64,000 bases of DNA, taken from NCBI RefSeq assembly GCF_004792685.1, contig NZ_SRXT01000001.1, positions 1 through 64,000 on the forward strand. Reading direction: 5' to 3'. Below, in pieces: positions 44,276 to 52,370 of the stretch (position 1 is its first letter; every line of letters starts with the position of its first letter). The stretch comes from Sphingomonas gei. Its GTDB lineage: Bacteria > Pseudomonadota > Alphaproteobacteria > Sphingomonadales > Sphingomonadaceae. A model generated the notes under the pieces. It saw nothing but the letters and a program-made list of their open reading frames with translations. It made no database searches and was not told the origin of the DNA. Both the position numbers and the translations under genes were made by a program.

Positions 44276-44998
44276 ATGAACGCGCGGACAGGCGACTATG
44301 AGGAGCAGGATCGTCTTCCCTGGCTGGAAACGGCCGAGGAGGAGTATCCGCAGGACCATTCGGTCGCCCGCTTCATGCTGCTGGCGGTGCTGGCGATCGC
44401 CGTCATCGGCTTCATCGCGGTCGGCTATCTCTGGTATCAGCGCGCACAGGGCGTCAGCGAAGGCAATGGCGCGCTGATCAAGGCGCCGGCCGGCGCGTAT
44501 AAGGTCAAGCCCGACGAGCCCGGCGGCATGAAGGCCGAAGGCGAGGGCGATAGCGTGTTCGCGACCAGCCAGGGCGCGGCGAGCAATTCGAGCATCAATG
44601 TCGGCGCGATCGCCGAGGCGCCGGTGCAGGGCACGCGCGCCGCGGCGACGGGCGGCAGCGCGCCGGGGACCAAGACCGTCAAGCTCGCGGTCCCCAGCAC
44701 GACGACCACGGGTTCGAGCGCGACCGCTGCCGGCGCGCGACCGGCGGCGGCGCGTCCGGGCTCGGGCGCGCTGATCCAGCTCGGCGCCTTCCCCGACGAG
44801 GCGGGCGCCAATTCCGCCTGGGCGCGGCTGTCGAAGCGGTTCGGCTACCTCGCGCCGCTCGGCAAATCGGTCGAGCGCGGCGATGCGAACGGCCGCACGG
44901 TCTGGCGGCTGCGCGTCAATGCCGGCAGCAACCCGCAGGCGCGCGAATTGTGCGGGCGGCTGAAGGTCGCCGGCGAGAATTGCTTCATCGCGAATTGA
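44276..44998 (+). CDS. SPOR-domain inner membrane protein
   Basis: A 240-residue bitopic protein. It has an acidic N-terminus, one transmembrane helix at about 34-54 (MLLAVLAIAVIGFIAVGYLW), a low-complexity periplasmic linker and a C-terminal SPOR domain at about 163-240 (SGALIQLGAFPDEAGANSAWARLSKRF ... RLRVNAGSNPQARELCGRL). It is the second SPOR protein in this window and probably localises to the septum. Its ATG touches the argS stop, and nagZ follows 46 bases later, an arrangement usual in alphaproteobacteria. Confidence 0.9.
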   Translation: MNARTGDYEEQDRLPWLETAEEEYPQDHSVARFMLLAVLAIAVIGFIAVGYLWYQRAQGVSEGNGALIKAPAGAYKVKPDEPGGMKAEGEGDSVFATSQGAASNSSINVGAIAEAPVQGTRAAATGGSAPGTKTVKLAVPSTTTTGSSATAAGARPAAARPGSGALIQLGAFPDEAGANSAWARLSKRFGYLAPLGKSVERGDANGRTVWRLRVNAGSNPQARELCGRLKVAGENCFIAN

Positions 44999-45044
44999 GG
45001 GGAGGGCCTTTCCGGGCCGCGGCGGGCTGGTCTAAGGCGGGATC

Positions 45045-46052
45045 ATGAAACCCGTCATCTTCGGCCTTTCCGGCCACGAACTGACCGCGGACGAGCGCGC
45101 CTTCTTCAGGGACGCCGATCCGCTCGGTTATATCCTGTTCAAGCGCAATTGCGGCCATGTCGTGCAGATGAAAGCGCTGACCGACAGCCTGCGCGACCTG
45201 TCCGGGCGCGACGATCTGCCGATCCTAATCGATCAGGAGGGGGGGCGCGTCGCGCGGATGGTGCCGCCCGAATGGCCGGATTTTCCCGCCGGCGCGGCGT
45301 TCGATGCGTTGTACGAAGTGGGGCCGATCTCGGCGATCGAGGCGGCGCGTGCCAATGGTCATGCGCTGGCGATGATGCTGGCCGAGGTCGGCGTGACGGT
45401 GAATTGCGCGCCTTTGCTCGACGTGCGCCAGGCCGACGTCACTCCCGCGATCGGTGACCGTGCGTTCGGCGGCGATCCGATGCGCGTCGCGGCGCTGGGC
45501 AAGGCGATGCTCGAGGGGATGCGGCGCGGCGGCGTGGTCGGCGTGGTCAAACACATGCCCGGACACGGCCGGGCGCTGGTCGATAGCCATCACGACTTGC
45601 CGCGCGTAACGGCCGACGCCGCCGCGCTGGAGGTGGATCTGGAGCCGTTCATGCGGCTGAGCAATGCGCCGATGGGGATGACGTGCCACGTCGTGTTCGA
45701 CGCCTGGGATGCCGAGCGTCCGGCGACGCTATCGCTCAAAGTCATAACGGAGATCATCCGCGGCCGGATCGGGTTCGACGGGCTGCTGATGACCGATGAC
45801 ATCGACATGAAGGCGCTGTCGGGCACGGCGGGCGAGAAGGCGGCGCTGGCGCTCGCCGCGGGGTGCGACGTGGTGCTCGATTGCTGGGCGCGGATGGACG
45901 AGATGGTCGAGATCGCCGGGTTGGTCGGAGATGCGACGCCGGAGTGCCTGGCGCGGCTCGATCGGGCGATGGCGACGATTGCGGGCAGCCCGGACGAAGC
46001 CGATTTCGGCGCGCTGGTGGCGAAGCGGGACGCATTGCTGGCGCTGGCCTGA
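45045..46052 (+). CDS. nagZ: Beta-N-acetylhexosaminidase NagZ
   Basis: A GH3 cytosolic enzyme of peptidoglycan recycling that removes GlcNAc from anhydromuropeptides. The 335-residue protein has GYILFKRNCGHVVQM, LIDQEGGRVARM, NCAPLLDVRQADVTPAIGDRAFGGDP, the loop KHMPGHGRALVDSHHDLPRV with the catalytic His-Asp pair, and the nucleophile Asp in LLMTDDIDMKALSG. It lies between the SPOR gene and scpA, the common alphaproteobacterial order. Confidence 0.96.
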   Translation: MKPVIFGLSGHELTADERAFFRDADPLGYILFKRNCGHVVQMKALTDSLRDLSGRDDLPILIDQEGGRVARMVPPEWPDFPAGAAFDALYEVGPISAIEAARANGHALAMMLAEVGVTVNCAPLLDVRQADVTPAIGDRAFGGDPMRVAALGKAMLEGMRRGGVVGVVKHMPGHGRALVDSHHDLPRVTADAAALEVDLEPFMRLSNAPMGMTCHVVFDAWDAERPATLSLKVITEIIRGRIGFDGLLMTDDIDMKALSGTAGEKAALALAAGCDVVLDCWARMDEMVEIAGLVGDATPECLARLDRAMATIAGSPDEADFGALVAKRDALLALA

Positions 46053-46058
46053 TCATCG

Positions 46059-46078
46059 CCCTCTCTCCTGAAGGGAGG
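46059..46078. repeat. CT/AG-rich palindromic repeat before scpA
   Basis: CCCTCTCTCC-TGAA-GGGAGGG is an imperfect palindrome related to those at 21110 and 23722. It sits in the 68-bp gap between nagZ and scpA. Confidence 0.5.
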
Positions 46079-46120
46079 GATAGGATGACAGCCGACTACT
46101 GCTCTGCTTAACTCTCCCCA

Positions 46121-46855
46121 ATGGAAGCCGCTCCTCCCGACACCCTCACGATCGACATCGACGGCTGGGAGGGGCCGCTCGACCTGCTGCTCGCGCTGGC
46201 GCGCAGCCAGAAGGTCGATCTGCGGCAGATTTCGATCCTCGAGCTGGTCGAGCAATATCTTGTCTACGTGAACGCAGCGCGCGCGTTGCGGCTCGAACTG
46301 GCAGCCGATTATCTCGTGATGGCGGCGTGGCTGGCCTATCTCAAATCGGCGCTGCTGCTGCCGCGAAACCCCGAGGAGACGCCAAGCCCCGAGGAACTGG
46401 CGCTGCGGCTCCAGCTGCGGCTGGAACGGCTCAATGCGATGCGCGAGGCGGGCGCGCGGCTGGTGGCGCGCGATCGGCTGGGCCGCGACGTCTTCCTGCG
46501 TGGGAGCCCCGAGGGGCTGCGCGTGGTGCGCAAGGGGCGATACGAGGCCGAGATCTACGATCTGATTGCCGCTTATGGCCGGATCAGCGCGCGGACGCGG
46601 CCGGTGATGCATGTCGTGGCGCAACGCGACGTGATGACGCTCGAGGAAGCGATCGAGCGCGTCTCGACGCTGATCGGCGCGCGGATCGAGTGGAGCGCGA
46701 TCGAGACCTTCCTGCCCGAAGGCGCGCGGGGCATGTATCGCAAATCGGCGCTCGCTTCGTCCTTCGTCGCGGCGCTCGAACTGGCGCGGCAGGGGCGGCT
46801 CGAGCTCCGCCAGAAATCTGCCTTCGCGCCGCTCTATCTCAAGGCGAGCGCATGA
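46121..46855 (+). CDS. scpA: Segregation and condensation protein A
   Basis: The kleisin subunit that bridges SMC heads. The 244-residue protein has the conserved start LTIDIDGWEGPLDLLLALARSQKVDL, followed by ISILELVEQYLVYV, the SMC-binding helical region YLVMAAWLAYLKSALLLP, and a C-terminal winged helix ending in ELARQGRLELRQKSAFAPLYL. It overlaps scpB by four bases. Together with SMC and ScpB it organises and segregates the chromosome. Confidence 0.95.
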   Translation: MEAAPPDTLTIDIDGWEGPLDLLLALARSQKVDLRQISILELVEQYLVYVNAARALRLELAADYLVMAAWLAYLKSALLLPRNPEETPSPEELALRLQLRLERLNAMREAGARLVARDRLGRDVFLRGSPEGLRVVRKGRYEAEIYDLIAAYGRISARTRPVMHVVAQRDVMTLEEAIERVSTLIGARIEWSAIETFLPEGARGMYRKSALASSFVAALELARQGRLELRQKSAFAPLYLKASA

Positions 46856-47442
46856 CGCCGCAGGACGATCTTGGCCGCGCAGTGGAAGCCGTGCTGTTCG
46901 CCGCAGAGCAGCCGATGACGATCGAAGAGATCAAGGCGCATGTCGGCAGCCAGGCCGATGTCCGCGGTGCGCTGGCGGGGCTGGAAGCCCTTTATGCGGG
47001 GCGTGGGATCGAGCTGGTCCGGCGCGGCGAGCGCTGGCATTTCCAGACCGCCGCCGATCTGGCGCATCTGCTCCGCCGCGATCGCGAGGAGGCGCGCAAG
47101 CTGAGCCGAGCCGGAATCGAGACGCTGGCGATCATCGCCTATCACGAGCCGGTCACCCGCGGCGAGATTGAGGCGATTCGCGGCGTCCAGATCTCGAAGG
47201 GAACGATCGACGTGCTGATGGAAGCGGGCTGGGTGCGGCCCGCCGGTCGCCGCGAAGTCCCGGGACGCCCGCTGACCTATGCGACCACCGCCGGCTTCCT
47301 CAGCCAGTTCGGGCTCGCCACGCGGCGCGACTTGCCGGGGATCGACGATTTGAAGGCGGCAGGGCTGCTCGATCCCGTCGACCTCGCTTTCGAAGCCGAG
47401 CTCGAGGGCGAGGCGAGCGAAACTGTCACGGAAGACGAATAG
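46852..47442 (+). CDS. scpB: Segregation and condensation protein B
   Basis: The ScpA partner, made of tandem winged helices. The 196-residue protein has LGRAVEAVLFAAEQPMTIEEIKAHV, RGIELVRRGERWHFQTA, LSRAGIETLAIIAYHEPVTRGEIEAIRGV, RREVPGRPLTYATTAGFLSQFGL and an acidic C-terminal tail. The ATG at 46852 overlaps the scpA stop, confirming the start and coupling. tatA follows 90 bases downstream. Confidence 0.95.
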   Translation: MTPQDDLGRAVEAVLFAAEQPMTIEEIKAHVGSQADVRGALAGLEALYAGRGIELVRRGERWHFQTAADLAHLLRRDREEARKLSRAGIETLAIIAYHEPVTRGEIEAIRGVQISKGTIDVLMEAGWVRPAGRREVPGRPLTYATTAGFLSQFGLATRRDLPGIDDLKAAGLLDPVDLAFEAELEGEASETVTEDE

Positions 47443-47532
47443 GGCTCGCCAACCGATTCGCCGGGCCGCGGTGCTAGCCGTTGCCCCGGACGCGCGCCGC
47501 GCCTAGATAGACCCCGATAGAGGAGAGTTCCC

Positions 47533-47772
47533 ATGGGTAGCATGAGCCTGATGCACTGGCTGATCGTCGGTGTTCTGGTCATTTTGTTGTTCGGCGGCAG
47601 CCGTTTCTCCAACATGATGGGAGACGTTGCCAAGGGCATCAAGCAGTTCAAGAAGGGCATGGCCGAGGACGACGAGGAGAAGCCGGCGCCGTCGCGGATC
47701 GAGGGCAAGCCCGCGCCGACGCCCGATGCCAGCTTCCAGACCGAAGCCGAGCGTAACCGCGAAGAGCGCTGA
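47533..47772 (+). CDS. tatA: Sec-independent translocase subunit TatA
   Basis: A 79-residue TatA. A short N-terminal helix ([20 protein letters not shown], about 4-23) is followed by the FG hinge, an amphipathic helix ([21 protein letters not shown]) and a charged tail. TatA oligomerises to let folded Tat substrates cross the inner membrane. GGAG in GAGGAGAG precedes the ATG. The scpAB-tatABC order is common in alphaproteobacteria. Confidence 0.95.
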   Translation: MGSMSLMHWLIVGVLVILLFGGSRFSNMMGDVAKGIKQFKKGMAEDDEEKPAPSRIEGKPAPTPDASFQTEAERNREER

Positions 47773-47829
47773 GCTCTTGCCGTCCATCGTTGATCCGCGC
47801 GCCTTCCGTCGCGCCAAGGGCAGTGCCGA

Positions 47830-48252
47830 ATGTTAGGCGTAGACTCGACCGAGTTGCTGGTTGTGGCCGTGGTGGCGCTGCTGGTGATCGGGCCAAAGGA
47901 TTTGCCGCGGGCGATGCGTTTTGTCGGTAAATGGGTGGGAAAGGCGCGTGGCATTTCACGCCAGTTCCGCGCGGGGATCGACACGATGATCCGCGAATCC
48001 GAACTTGCCGAGATGGAGCAGCAATGGGCCGCGGAGAACGAGCGGATCATGCGCGAGCATCCGCCGACGCCCTCGCTTCCGGCGCCACAGCCTGAGCATT
48101 TCGCGCCGGATAACACTGTCGACCCGGCCGATGCCGATCCGGTGATGGTGGAACAGCCGGCCTTGTTTCCGGCCACCGAGGCGTCGGAGCCCGCCAAGCC
48201 AAAGCGTGTCCGCAAGCCGAAGGCAGCGCCTCCCGAAGAGTCACGACCGTGA
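47830..48252 (+). CDS. tatB: Sec-independent translocase subunit TatB
   Basis: A 140-residue TatB. The N-terminal helix STELLVVAVVALLVIGPKDLPRAMRFVGKWVGKARG contains the characteristic IGPKDLP motif, followed by the long amphipathic helix and a Pro/Ala-rich tail. With TatC it forms the twin-arginine signal receptor. It starts 57 bases after tatA and overlaps the tatC GTG by four bases. Confidence 0.95.
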   Translation: MLGVDSTELLVVAVVALLVIGPKDLPRAMRFVGKWVGKARGISRQFRAGIDTMIRESELAEMEQQWAAENERIMREHPPTPSLPAPQPEHFAPDNTVDPADADPVMVEQPALFPATEASEPAKPKRVRKPKAAPPEESRP

Positions 48253-49016
48253 ACGAGATCGACGACACCCAGGCGCCACTGCTCGACCATCTGATCGAGC
48301 TCAGGCGGCGGTTGCTCTGGTCGCTGGCCGCGGTGGTGGTCGCGTTTGGCGGCTCCCTCTATTTCGCACGGCCGATCCTCGGCTTCCTGGTGGCGCCGCT
48401 CAAGGCGGCCGGGCAAGTGACGATCATCAACACCGCGGTGACTGGCGGATTCATGGTCGAGCTCAAGGTGGCGTTCTTCGCCGCGATGATGATCGCTTTT
48501 CCTGTGATCGCCAACCAATTGTGGCAGTTTGTCGCGCCCGGGCTGTACCGAAAGGAAAAGCGGGCGTTGTTGCCCTTCCTGCTCGCCACGCCGGTGCTGT
48601 TCATCGCCGGCGCCAGCATGGCCTATTTCATCGCGATTCCGGTGGCGCTCAAGTTCCTGCTCGGCTTCCAGGGCGAGCTCGGCGGCGGCGTCCAGCAGCA
48701 GGCGTTGCCCGAGGTCAACGAATATCTGAAGTTCGTGATGCAATTCATCTTCGGCTTCGGCTTGTCGTTCTTGCTGCCGGTGCTGCTGATGCTGCTCGAG
48801 CATGCGGGGATCGTCACCTTCGAGCAGCTCAAGGGCGCGTGGCGCTATGCCGTGGTCGGCGCCTTCGCGATCTCCGCAGTGCTAACGCCGCCCGATGTAA
48901 GCTCGCAATTGCTGCTCGCCGTGCCGCTGGTCGGGCTCTATTTCCTCGCGCTGGTGGCAATCTGGTTCACGCGGCGGCGGCGCGAGCGCGTCGTGGAGAC
49001 CGAGCCGGCGTCCTGA
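48249..49016 (+). CDS. tatC: Twin-arginine translocase subunit TatC
   Basis: A six-helix membrane receptor of 255 residues. Conserved elements are PLLDHLIELRRRLLWSLAAV near the N-terminus, the ELKVAFFAAMMIAFPVIANQLWQFVAPGLYRKEKR region, FGFGLSFLLPVLLMLLEHAG and the last helices including LTPPDVSSQLLLAVPL. The GTG at 48249 overlaps the tatB stop. A strong hairpin follows the gene. Confidence 0.97.
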   Translation: MNEIDDTQAPLLDHLIELRRRLLWSLAAVVVAFGGSLYFARPILGFLVAPLKAAGQVTIINTAVTGGFMVELKVAFFAAMMIAFPVIANQLWQFVAPGLYRKEKRALLPFLLATPVLFIAGASMAYFIAIPVALKFLLGFQGELGGGVQQQALPEVNEYLKFVMQFIFGFGLSFLLPVLLMLLEHAGIVTFEQLKGAWRYAVVGAFAISAVLTPPDVSSQLLLAVPLVGLYFLALVAIWFTRRRRERVVETEPAS

Positions 49017-49020
49017 TACG

Positions 49021-49049
49021 AAAAACCCCTCCCGCATGCGGGAGGGGCC
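49021..49049 (-). terminator. Bidirectional intrinsic terminator between tatC and the entericidin-like gene
   Basis: A perfect 22-base palindrome (49026-49047, arms CCCCTCCCGCA/TGCGGGAGGGG) sits between convergent genes. On the minus strand it is followed by five T residues, giving the entericidin-like gene a clear terminator. It also closes the tat operon on the other strand. Confidence 0.85.
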
Positions 49050-49068
49050 TTCGATAGTCCGACTGACC

Positions 49069-49203
49069 TTATTTGGAGTCGTCGGCGGTCTTGGCGACGG
49101 TGTCGCCTGCCGAGGATACGTCGCGACCCACACCTTCGACAGTGTTGCAGGCCGAAACCAGGATCGCGCCAGCGAGGGCGGCACAGGTCAAAATCTTGCG
49201 CAT
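49069..49203 (-). CDS. Entericidin A/B-like lipoprotein
   Basis: A 44-residue lipoprotein read directly from the minus strand. MRKILTCAALAGAILVSACN is a lipoprotein signal with the lipidated Cys at 19, followed by NTVEGVGRDVSSAGDTVAKT and a short acidic/basic end. The NTVxGxGxDVxxxGxxV pattern is the entericidin signature. GGAGAG seven bases before the ATG is a good ribosome binding site. Entericidins are small membrane lipoproteins often induced in stationary phase or general stress. It has its own terminator. Confidence 0.88.
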   Translation of the reverse strand: MRKILTCAALAGAILVSACNTVEGVGRDVSSAGDTVAKTADDSK

Positions 49204-49255
49204 TGGAAACTCTCCAGCTTGTGGGCAGGGAAGAAATGCCCGGACAGCCGAAATC

Positions 49256-49260
49256 GTTCC
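49256..49260 (-). promoter_or_regulatory. Possible EcfG-type -35 element for the entericidin-like gene
   Basis: On the minus strand GGAAC (49260-49256) is followed after 17 bases by CATT (49238-49235). The EcfG consensus is GGAAC-N16/17-CGTT, so the -10 half has one mismatch. It lies about 50-60 bases before the gene start. Confidence 0.3.
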
Positions 49261-49321
49261 GCAGCAGACACGAAACTGCGTGCGCCGCTTGGAAGTATTT
49301 CGATGTCGGGGGAAAGTGTTA

Positions 49322-49366
49322 GGCCCGGAAGCGTCACCGGGGGGGGAGGGTTGACGCTTCCGGGCC
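49322..49366. repeat. Perfect 15-bp inverted repeat
   Basis: GGCCCGGAAGCGTCA (49322-49336) and its exact complement (49352-49366) flank a G-rich 15-base loop in the 281-bp gap between the entericidin-like gene and phyP. It could form a very stable hairpin. It is too far from either gene to call a terminator with confidence. Confidence 0.65.
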
Positions 49367-49449
49367 CATGTCTTGGATAGCGAGAGCGGGGGGGCAAAAG
49401 GTCGCTATCCGAAGAGTAGAACGAGCATTGCGGGGGCGGGTTCCGGCCA

Positions 49450-49478
49450 GCTGAACTTTTTTCTCGAAAAAGTTCAGC
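49450..49478 (-). terminator. Hairpin directly after phyP
   Basis: GCTGAACTTTTT and AAAAAGTTCAGC form a perfect 12-bp stem around TCTCG, six bases after the phyP stop on the minus strand. The T and A runs are inside the stem and not after it, so this is an atypical terminator or a 3'-end-stabilising element. Confidence 0.5.
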
Positions 49479-49484
49479 GCCCGA

Positions 49485-51053
49485 TCAAGGGCGCCCGGTT
49501 ATCGCGATCGACGCCTCGTAGGCGCCAACCAGCGGGTCGTGATGCAGCCGGGTACGCAGCTGGCGGGCAAGGCCGGCGATCACACGGCCGTAGCGGTTCT
49601 CGAGCAGCGCTTCGAGCTCGGCGCTCTCGATCAGGGCAGTCGAGTTGACTCTGAGGATCGCGCGATCCGGTTCTTCGCCCCCCCGGATCGAGATGCGGAC
49701 CTGCGCGGTCGGATTGCGGTTCACCGCCAGTTCGACGATTTCGGTGAGCAGGAAGGCGACGGCGATCGCGACGTCCTGATTGACCAGCAGCGGTTCGATC
49801 TCGAGCGTGATGCCGAGTCCCGAAGCGCGGTCGGGCGCGGTTGCGCGGATATTGGCTGCCAGCTCGCCGATGATCGAGCGCAGATCGAGTCCGCGATTTT
49901 CCTCCAGCTCGGCATAATGGTGGCGATGCACGACGGCCAGCGCGTCCACGCGCCGCTGGATCGACGCATAGGCTTCGGTCGCCTCGATGCTTTTGGCGCC
50001 GCGGGCGTGGAAATTGATCAGGCTCGAGATGACCTGAAGGTTGTTCTTTACGCGATGATGTACTTCGCGGGTGAGCTTGGTCTGGCGGACGAGCCCTTCG
50101 GCCAGATCGGCCTCGTGGAGCTGGACGGTGCGCGTGATCTGCTGGAAGGTTTCCCCCAGCTCGCGGATCTCCTGCGCCGGGATCGCACCGAAGCGCTTCA
50201 TGTCGAGCACTTCGCCCGGCTGATACCCGCCGACGCTGGTGCGCAGGCGACGGAGCGGGCGGATCAGCAGGATATTGACGACGAACCAGCCGATCGCCGC
50301 CGCTGCGATCCACATCAGCACGAGCAGCACCGTCGCGATGATCAACGGCGACGTGATCGGCGCGCCCGGCATGACCATTTCGAGCGTGAGGCGATCGAGC
50401 GAAAGATCGCTGCGCGCAGTCTCGCGGCGGCCGAGCGCGCCGGCGGCGGCGAGATCGCGCAGTCCCAGGCGCTCGTCATCACGGACCAATGCCGCGCCGT
50501 AGTCGGGGACGAAGCCGCTCGGCCGGGCGAGGGCGGACAGGACCGAGACCGGGTACCAGGCCGTCGCGGTCATCCCCGCATTGCCGCCGATGCGAATCGC
50601 AAGGCCATCGATGAGCAAGAATGCGCGTGTCTCTCCCGAACGCACTGCATGGGCGGCCGGAAGCACGAAGCGCTGGCCGCACAGCACGCGCCCCTGCGCA
50701 TCGGCAATTGCGAAACGGACGCCGCCATGTGCGCCCAAGCTGCCGGCAAGCTGCATGCAGCTTTCGGCGTCGCCTCGATTCCTTTCCAGCGCGGCGAGCG
50801 CATCGCGCAGCTCGCCGGCTTCGTTGATCAACACATTCTCGACCACCCCCGAACTTTCGTTGGCGATCGCATGCAGGCGCGCGCGCGCTTCGGTGTCGGC
50901 GGTGCGGGTAGTCTGGATGGTGGTGAACAAGGCGATCAGCGCGAGCGGAAGCAGCGCGCCGACAAGGATCAGAAACACCTTCGCGCCGGTCGGGATGCGC
51001 GCCAGCGCCGCCGCAGGGCCCCTGGCACGCGACTGCTGATCCGGACTGTTCAT
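49485..51053 (-). CDS. phyP: PhyP-like sensor histidine kinase homologue of the general stress response
   Basis: A 522-residue membrane protein. TM1 is at about 24-46, followed by a periplasmic sensor region of about 190 residues. TM2 is at about 236-262 and a HAMP-like linker follows. The HisKA_2 phosphoacceptor region has REVHHRVKNNLQVISSLINF (His333). The ATP-binding domain looks degenerate: the expected N-box Asn is replaced (LTEIVELAVNRN) and no DxGxG loop is visible. In Sphingomonas the PhyP homologue acts on PhyR as a phosphatase-like negative regulator, which would fit. It is co-transcribed behind nepR and sits beside phyR. Confidence 0.85.
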   Translation of the reverse strand: MNSPDQQSRARGPAAALARIPTGAKVFLILVGALLPLALIALFTTIQTTRTADTEARARLHAIANESSGVVENVLINEAGELRDALAALERNRGDAESCMQLAGSLGAHGGVRFAIADAQGRVLCGQRFVLPAAHAVRSGETRAFLLIDGLAIRIGGNAGMTATAWYPVSVLSALARPSGFVPDYGAALVRDDERLGLRDLAAAGALGRRETARSDLSLDRLTLEMVMPGAPITSPLIIATVLLVLMWIAAAAIGWFVVNILLIRPLRRLRTSVGGYQPGEVLDMKRFGAIPAQEIRELGETFQQITRTVQLHEADLAEGLVRQTKLTREVHHRVKNNLQVISSLINFHARGAKSIEATEAYASIQRRVDALAVVHRHHYAELEENRGLDLRSIIGELAANIRATAPDRASGLGITLEIEPLLVNQDVAIAVAFLLTEIVELAVNRNPTAQVRISIRGGEEPDRAILRVNSTALIESAELEALLENRYGRVIAGLARQLRTRLHHDPLVGAYEASIAITGRP

Positions 51054-51063
51054 GAGGATATGG

Positions 51064-51231
51064 CTAGTCGAGCTTCTTCAGCAGGTCGAGCAGATCGTCG
51101 GGCACGGTTTCGCGCACGGCGTCGTCATACGCTTGACGTAGCGCATCACCGACACTGCGGCTGGGTTTGCCGCCTTCCGATCCGCTCTTAGGCTTGAGCG
51201 GCTTGTCTGTTTCACTTTTCGCGGAACGCAC
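51064..51231 (-). CDS. nepR: Anti-sigma factor NepR
   Basis: A 55-residue protein read directly from the minus strand. A Lys/Ser-rich N-terminus is followed by the NepR core SVGDALRQAYDDAVRETVPD and DLLDLLKKLD at the C-terminus. NepR binds and holds sigma EcfG until phosphorylated PhyR takes it away. The start is a GTG at 51231 preceded by a G-rich Shine-Dalgarno; no ATG is available. phyP follows ten bases later. An EcfG-type promoter lies 140 bases upstream, giving feedback control. Confidence 0.92.
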   Translation of the reverse strand: MRSAKSETDKPLKPKSGSEGGKPSRSVGDALRQAYDDAVRETVPDDLLDLLKKLD

Positions 51232-51370
51232 CAATTCCCCCCGTGAGGACCCGAGATTGTCCGGGACCCGGACTGTGAATACGCACGAGCACCAGCTGCC
51301 CGATTAACGCCATGACGCCAGAGCGCAAGCGCTCCCGTGGTGACAACCGCACCACATGGTCTGGGCGATG

Positions 51371-51396
51371 AAACCAAATAGCGCGTCGATTGTTCC
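51371..51396 (-). promoter_or_regulatory. EcfG-dependent promoter for nepR-phyP
   Basis: On the minus strand GGAAC (51396-51392), a 17-base spacer and GGTTTC around GTT (51374-51372) match the general-stress-sigma consensus GGAAC-N16/17-CGTT closely. It sits in the nepR-phyR divergent region and points toward nepR. Confidence 0.7.
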
Positions 51397-51507
51397 ACAG
51401 GCGATGCGAAATCCGGGGAGGGGCTCCTTTGGAAAGCAGAAACGATTGCAATGCAGGCGTCGGGGCGCGAGAAGCGGCCCGCGCACTCGATGGAGAAAAT
51501 TTCCCTT

Positions 51508-52311
51508 ATGTCGCTTGGACAGCAACTCGCCCCGCATCTTCCCTTGCTTCGGCGCTATGCGCGCGCGCTCACCGGCAGTCAGGCCGAGGGCGACCGCTAT
51601 GTACGCGCCGCGCTCGAGGCGATCGTGGCGGCTCCCGACCAGTTTCCCCGCGATGTCGATCCACGGCTGGGTCTCTATCGTACCTTCCAGGCGATCTGGC
51701 AGTCGACGCATCTCGAGGAAGACGACCTGGTCGAAGACGTTTCGACTCAGGCCGAGTCGATCGCGCGCAAGCGGCTTGCGCAGCTTACGCCCTTGTCGCG
51801 TCAGGCGCTGCTGCTGACCACGGTCGAAGGTTTCAGCATCGAGGATGTCGGCTATCTGATCGAAGAGGATTCCGCGCAGGTCTCCAGCCTCGTGTCCGAG
51901 GCGGTGGCGGAAATCGAACGCCAGACGCGCACGCGCGTGATGATCATCGAGGACGAACCGCTTATCGCGATGGATCTCGAGCAGATCGTGCGCGATCTCG
52001 GCCACGAAGTGACCGGCGTCGCCGTCACGCGCGACGAGGCAGTCGCGCTGGCGCTCGAAGATCGTCCGGGCCTTGTGCTCGCCGATATCCAGCTCGCCGA
52101 CGACAGCTCGGGGATCGACGCGGTCAAGGACATCCTTGCCGAATTCGCGGTGCCGGTGATCTTCATCACCGCCTTCCCCGAGCGGCTGTTGACCGGCGAG
52201 CGGCCCGAGCCGACCTTCCTGATCACCAAGCCGTTTCAGCGTGAAACGGTGAAGACGACGATCAGCCAGGCACTGTTCTTCGATCAGGCGACGGTGCCCG
52301 CCACGGCGTAA
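51508..52311 (+). CDS. phyR: General stress response regulator PhyR
   Basis: A 267-residue anti-anti-sigma factor. The N-terminal sigma-like domain (about 1-130) begins MSLGQQLAPHLPLLRRYARA and mimics EcfG sigma2/sigma4 to capture NepR. The C-terminal receiver domain (about 143-262) has RVMIIEDEPLIAMDLEQIV, the phosphorylation Asp in LVLADIQLADDSSG, and the family signature FITAFPERLLTGE...FLITKPF. The ATG at 51508 gives the typical N-terminus; upstream in-frame ATGs at 51490 and 51451 are less likely. It is divergent from nepR-phyP. Confidence 0.96.
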   Translation: MSLGQQLAPHLPLLRRYARALTGSQAEGDRYVRAALEAIVAAPDQFPRDVDPRLGLYRTFQAIWQSTHLEEDDLVEDVSTQAESIARKRLAQLTPLSRQALLLTTVEGFSIEDVGYLIEEDSAQVSSLVSEAVAEIERQTRTRVMIIEDEPLIAMDLEQIVRDLGHEVTGVAVTRDEAVALALEDRPGLVLADIQLADDSSGIDAVKDILAEFAVPVIFITAFPERLLTGERPEPTFLITKPFQRETVKTTISQALFFDQATVPATA

Positions 52312-52370
52312 AAATCGGCACGGGTTCCATATGATACGGACCCAAAACGGTTTTGGCGGGTTGTGGGGAC

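Noticed and set aside
49450..49478. Perfect hairpin after phyP considered as a standard intrinsic terminator
   Set aside because: The A and T runs are within the stem and no T-run follows on the minus strand, so only an atypical terminator is claimed.
52321..52370. GGTTCC-like sequence before the 45-residue gene considered as an EcfG promoter
   Set aside because: It reads GGAAC only on the minus strand, pointing away from the gene, with no CGTT at the right distance.
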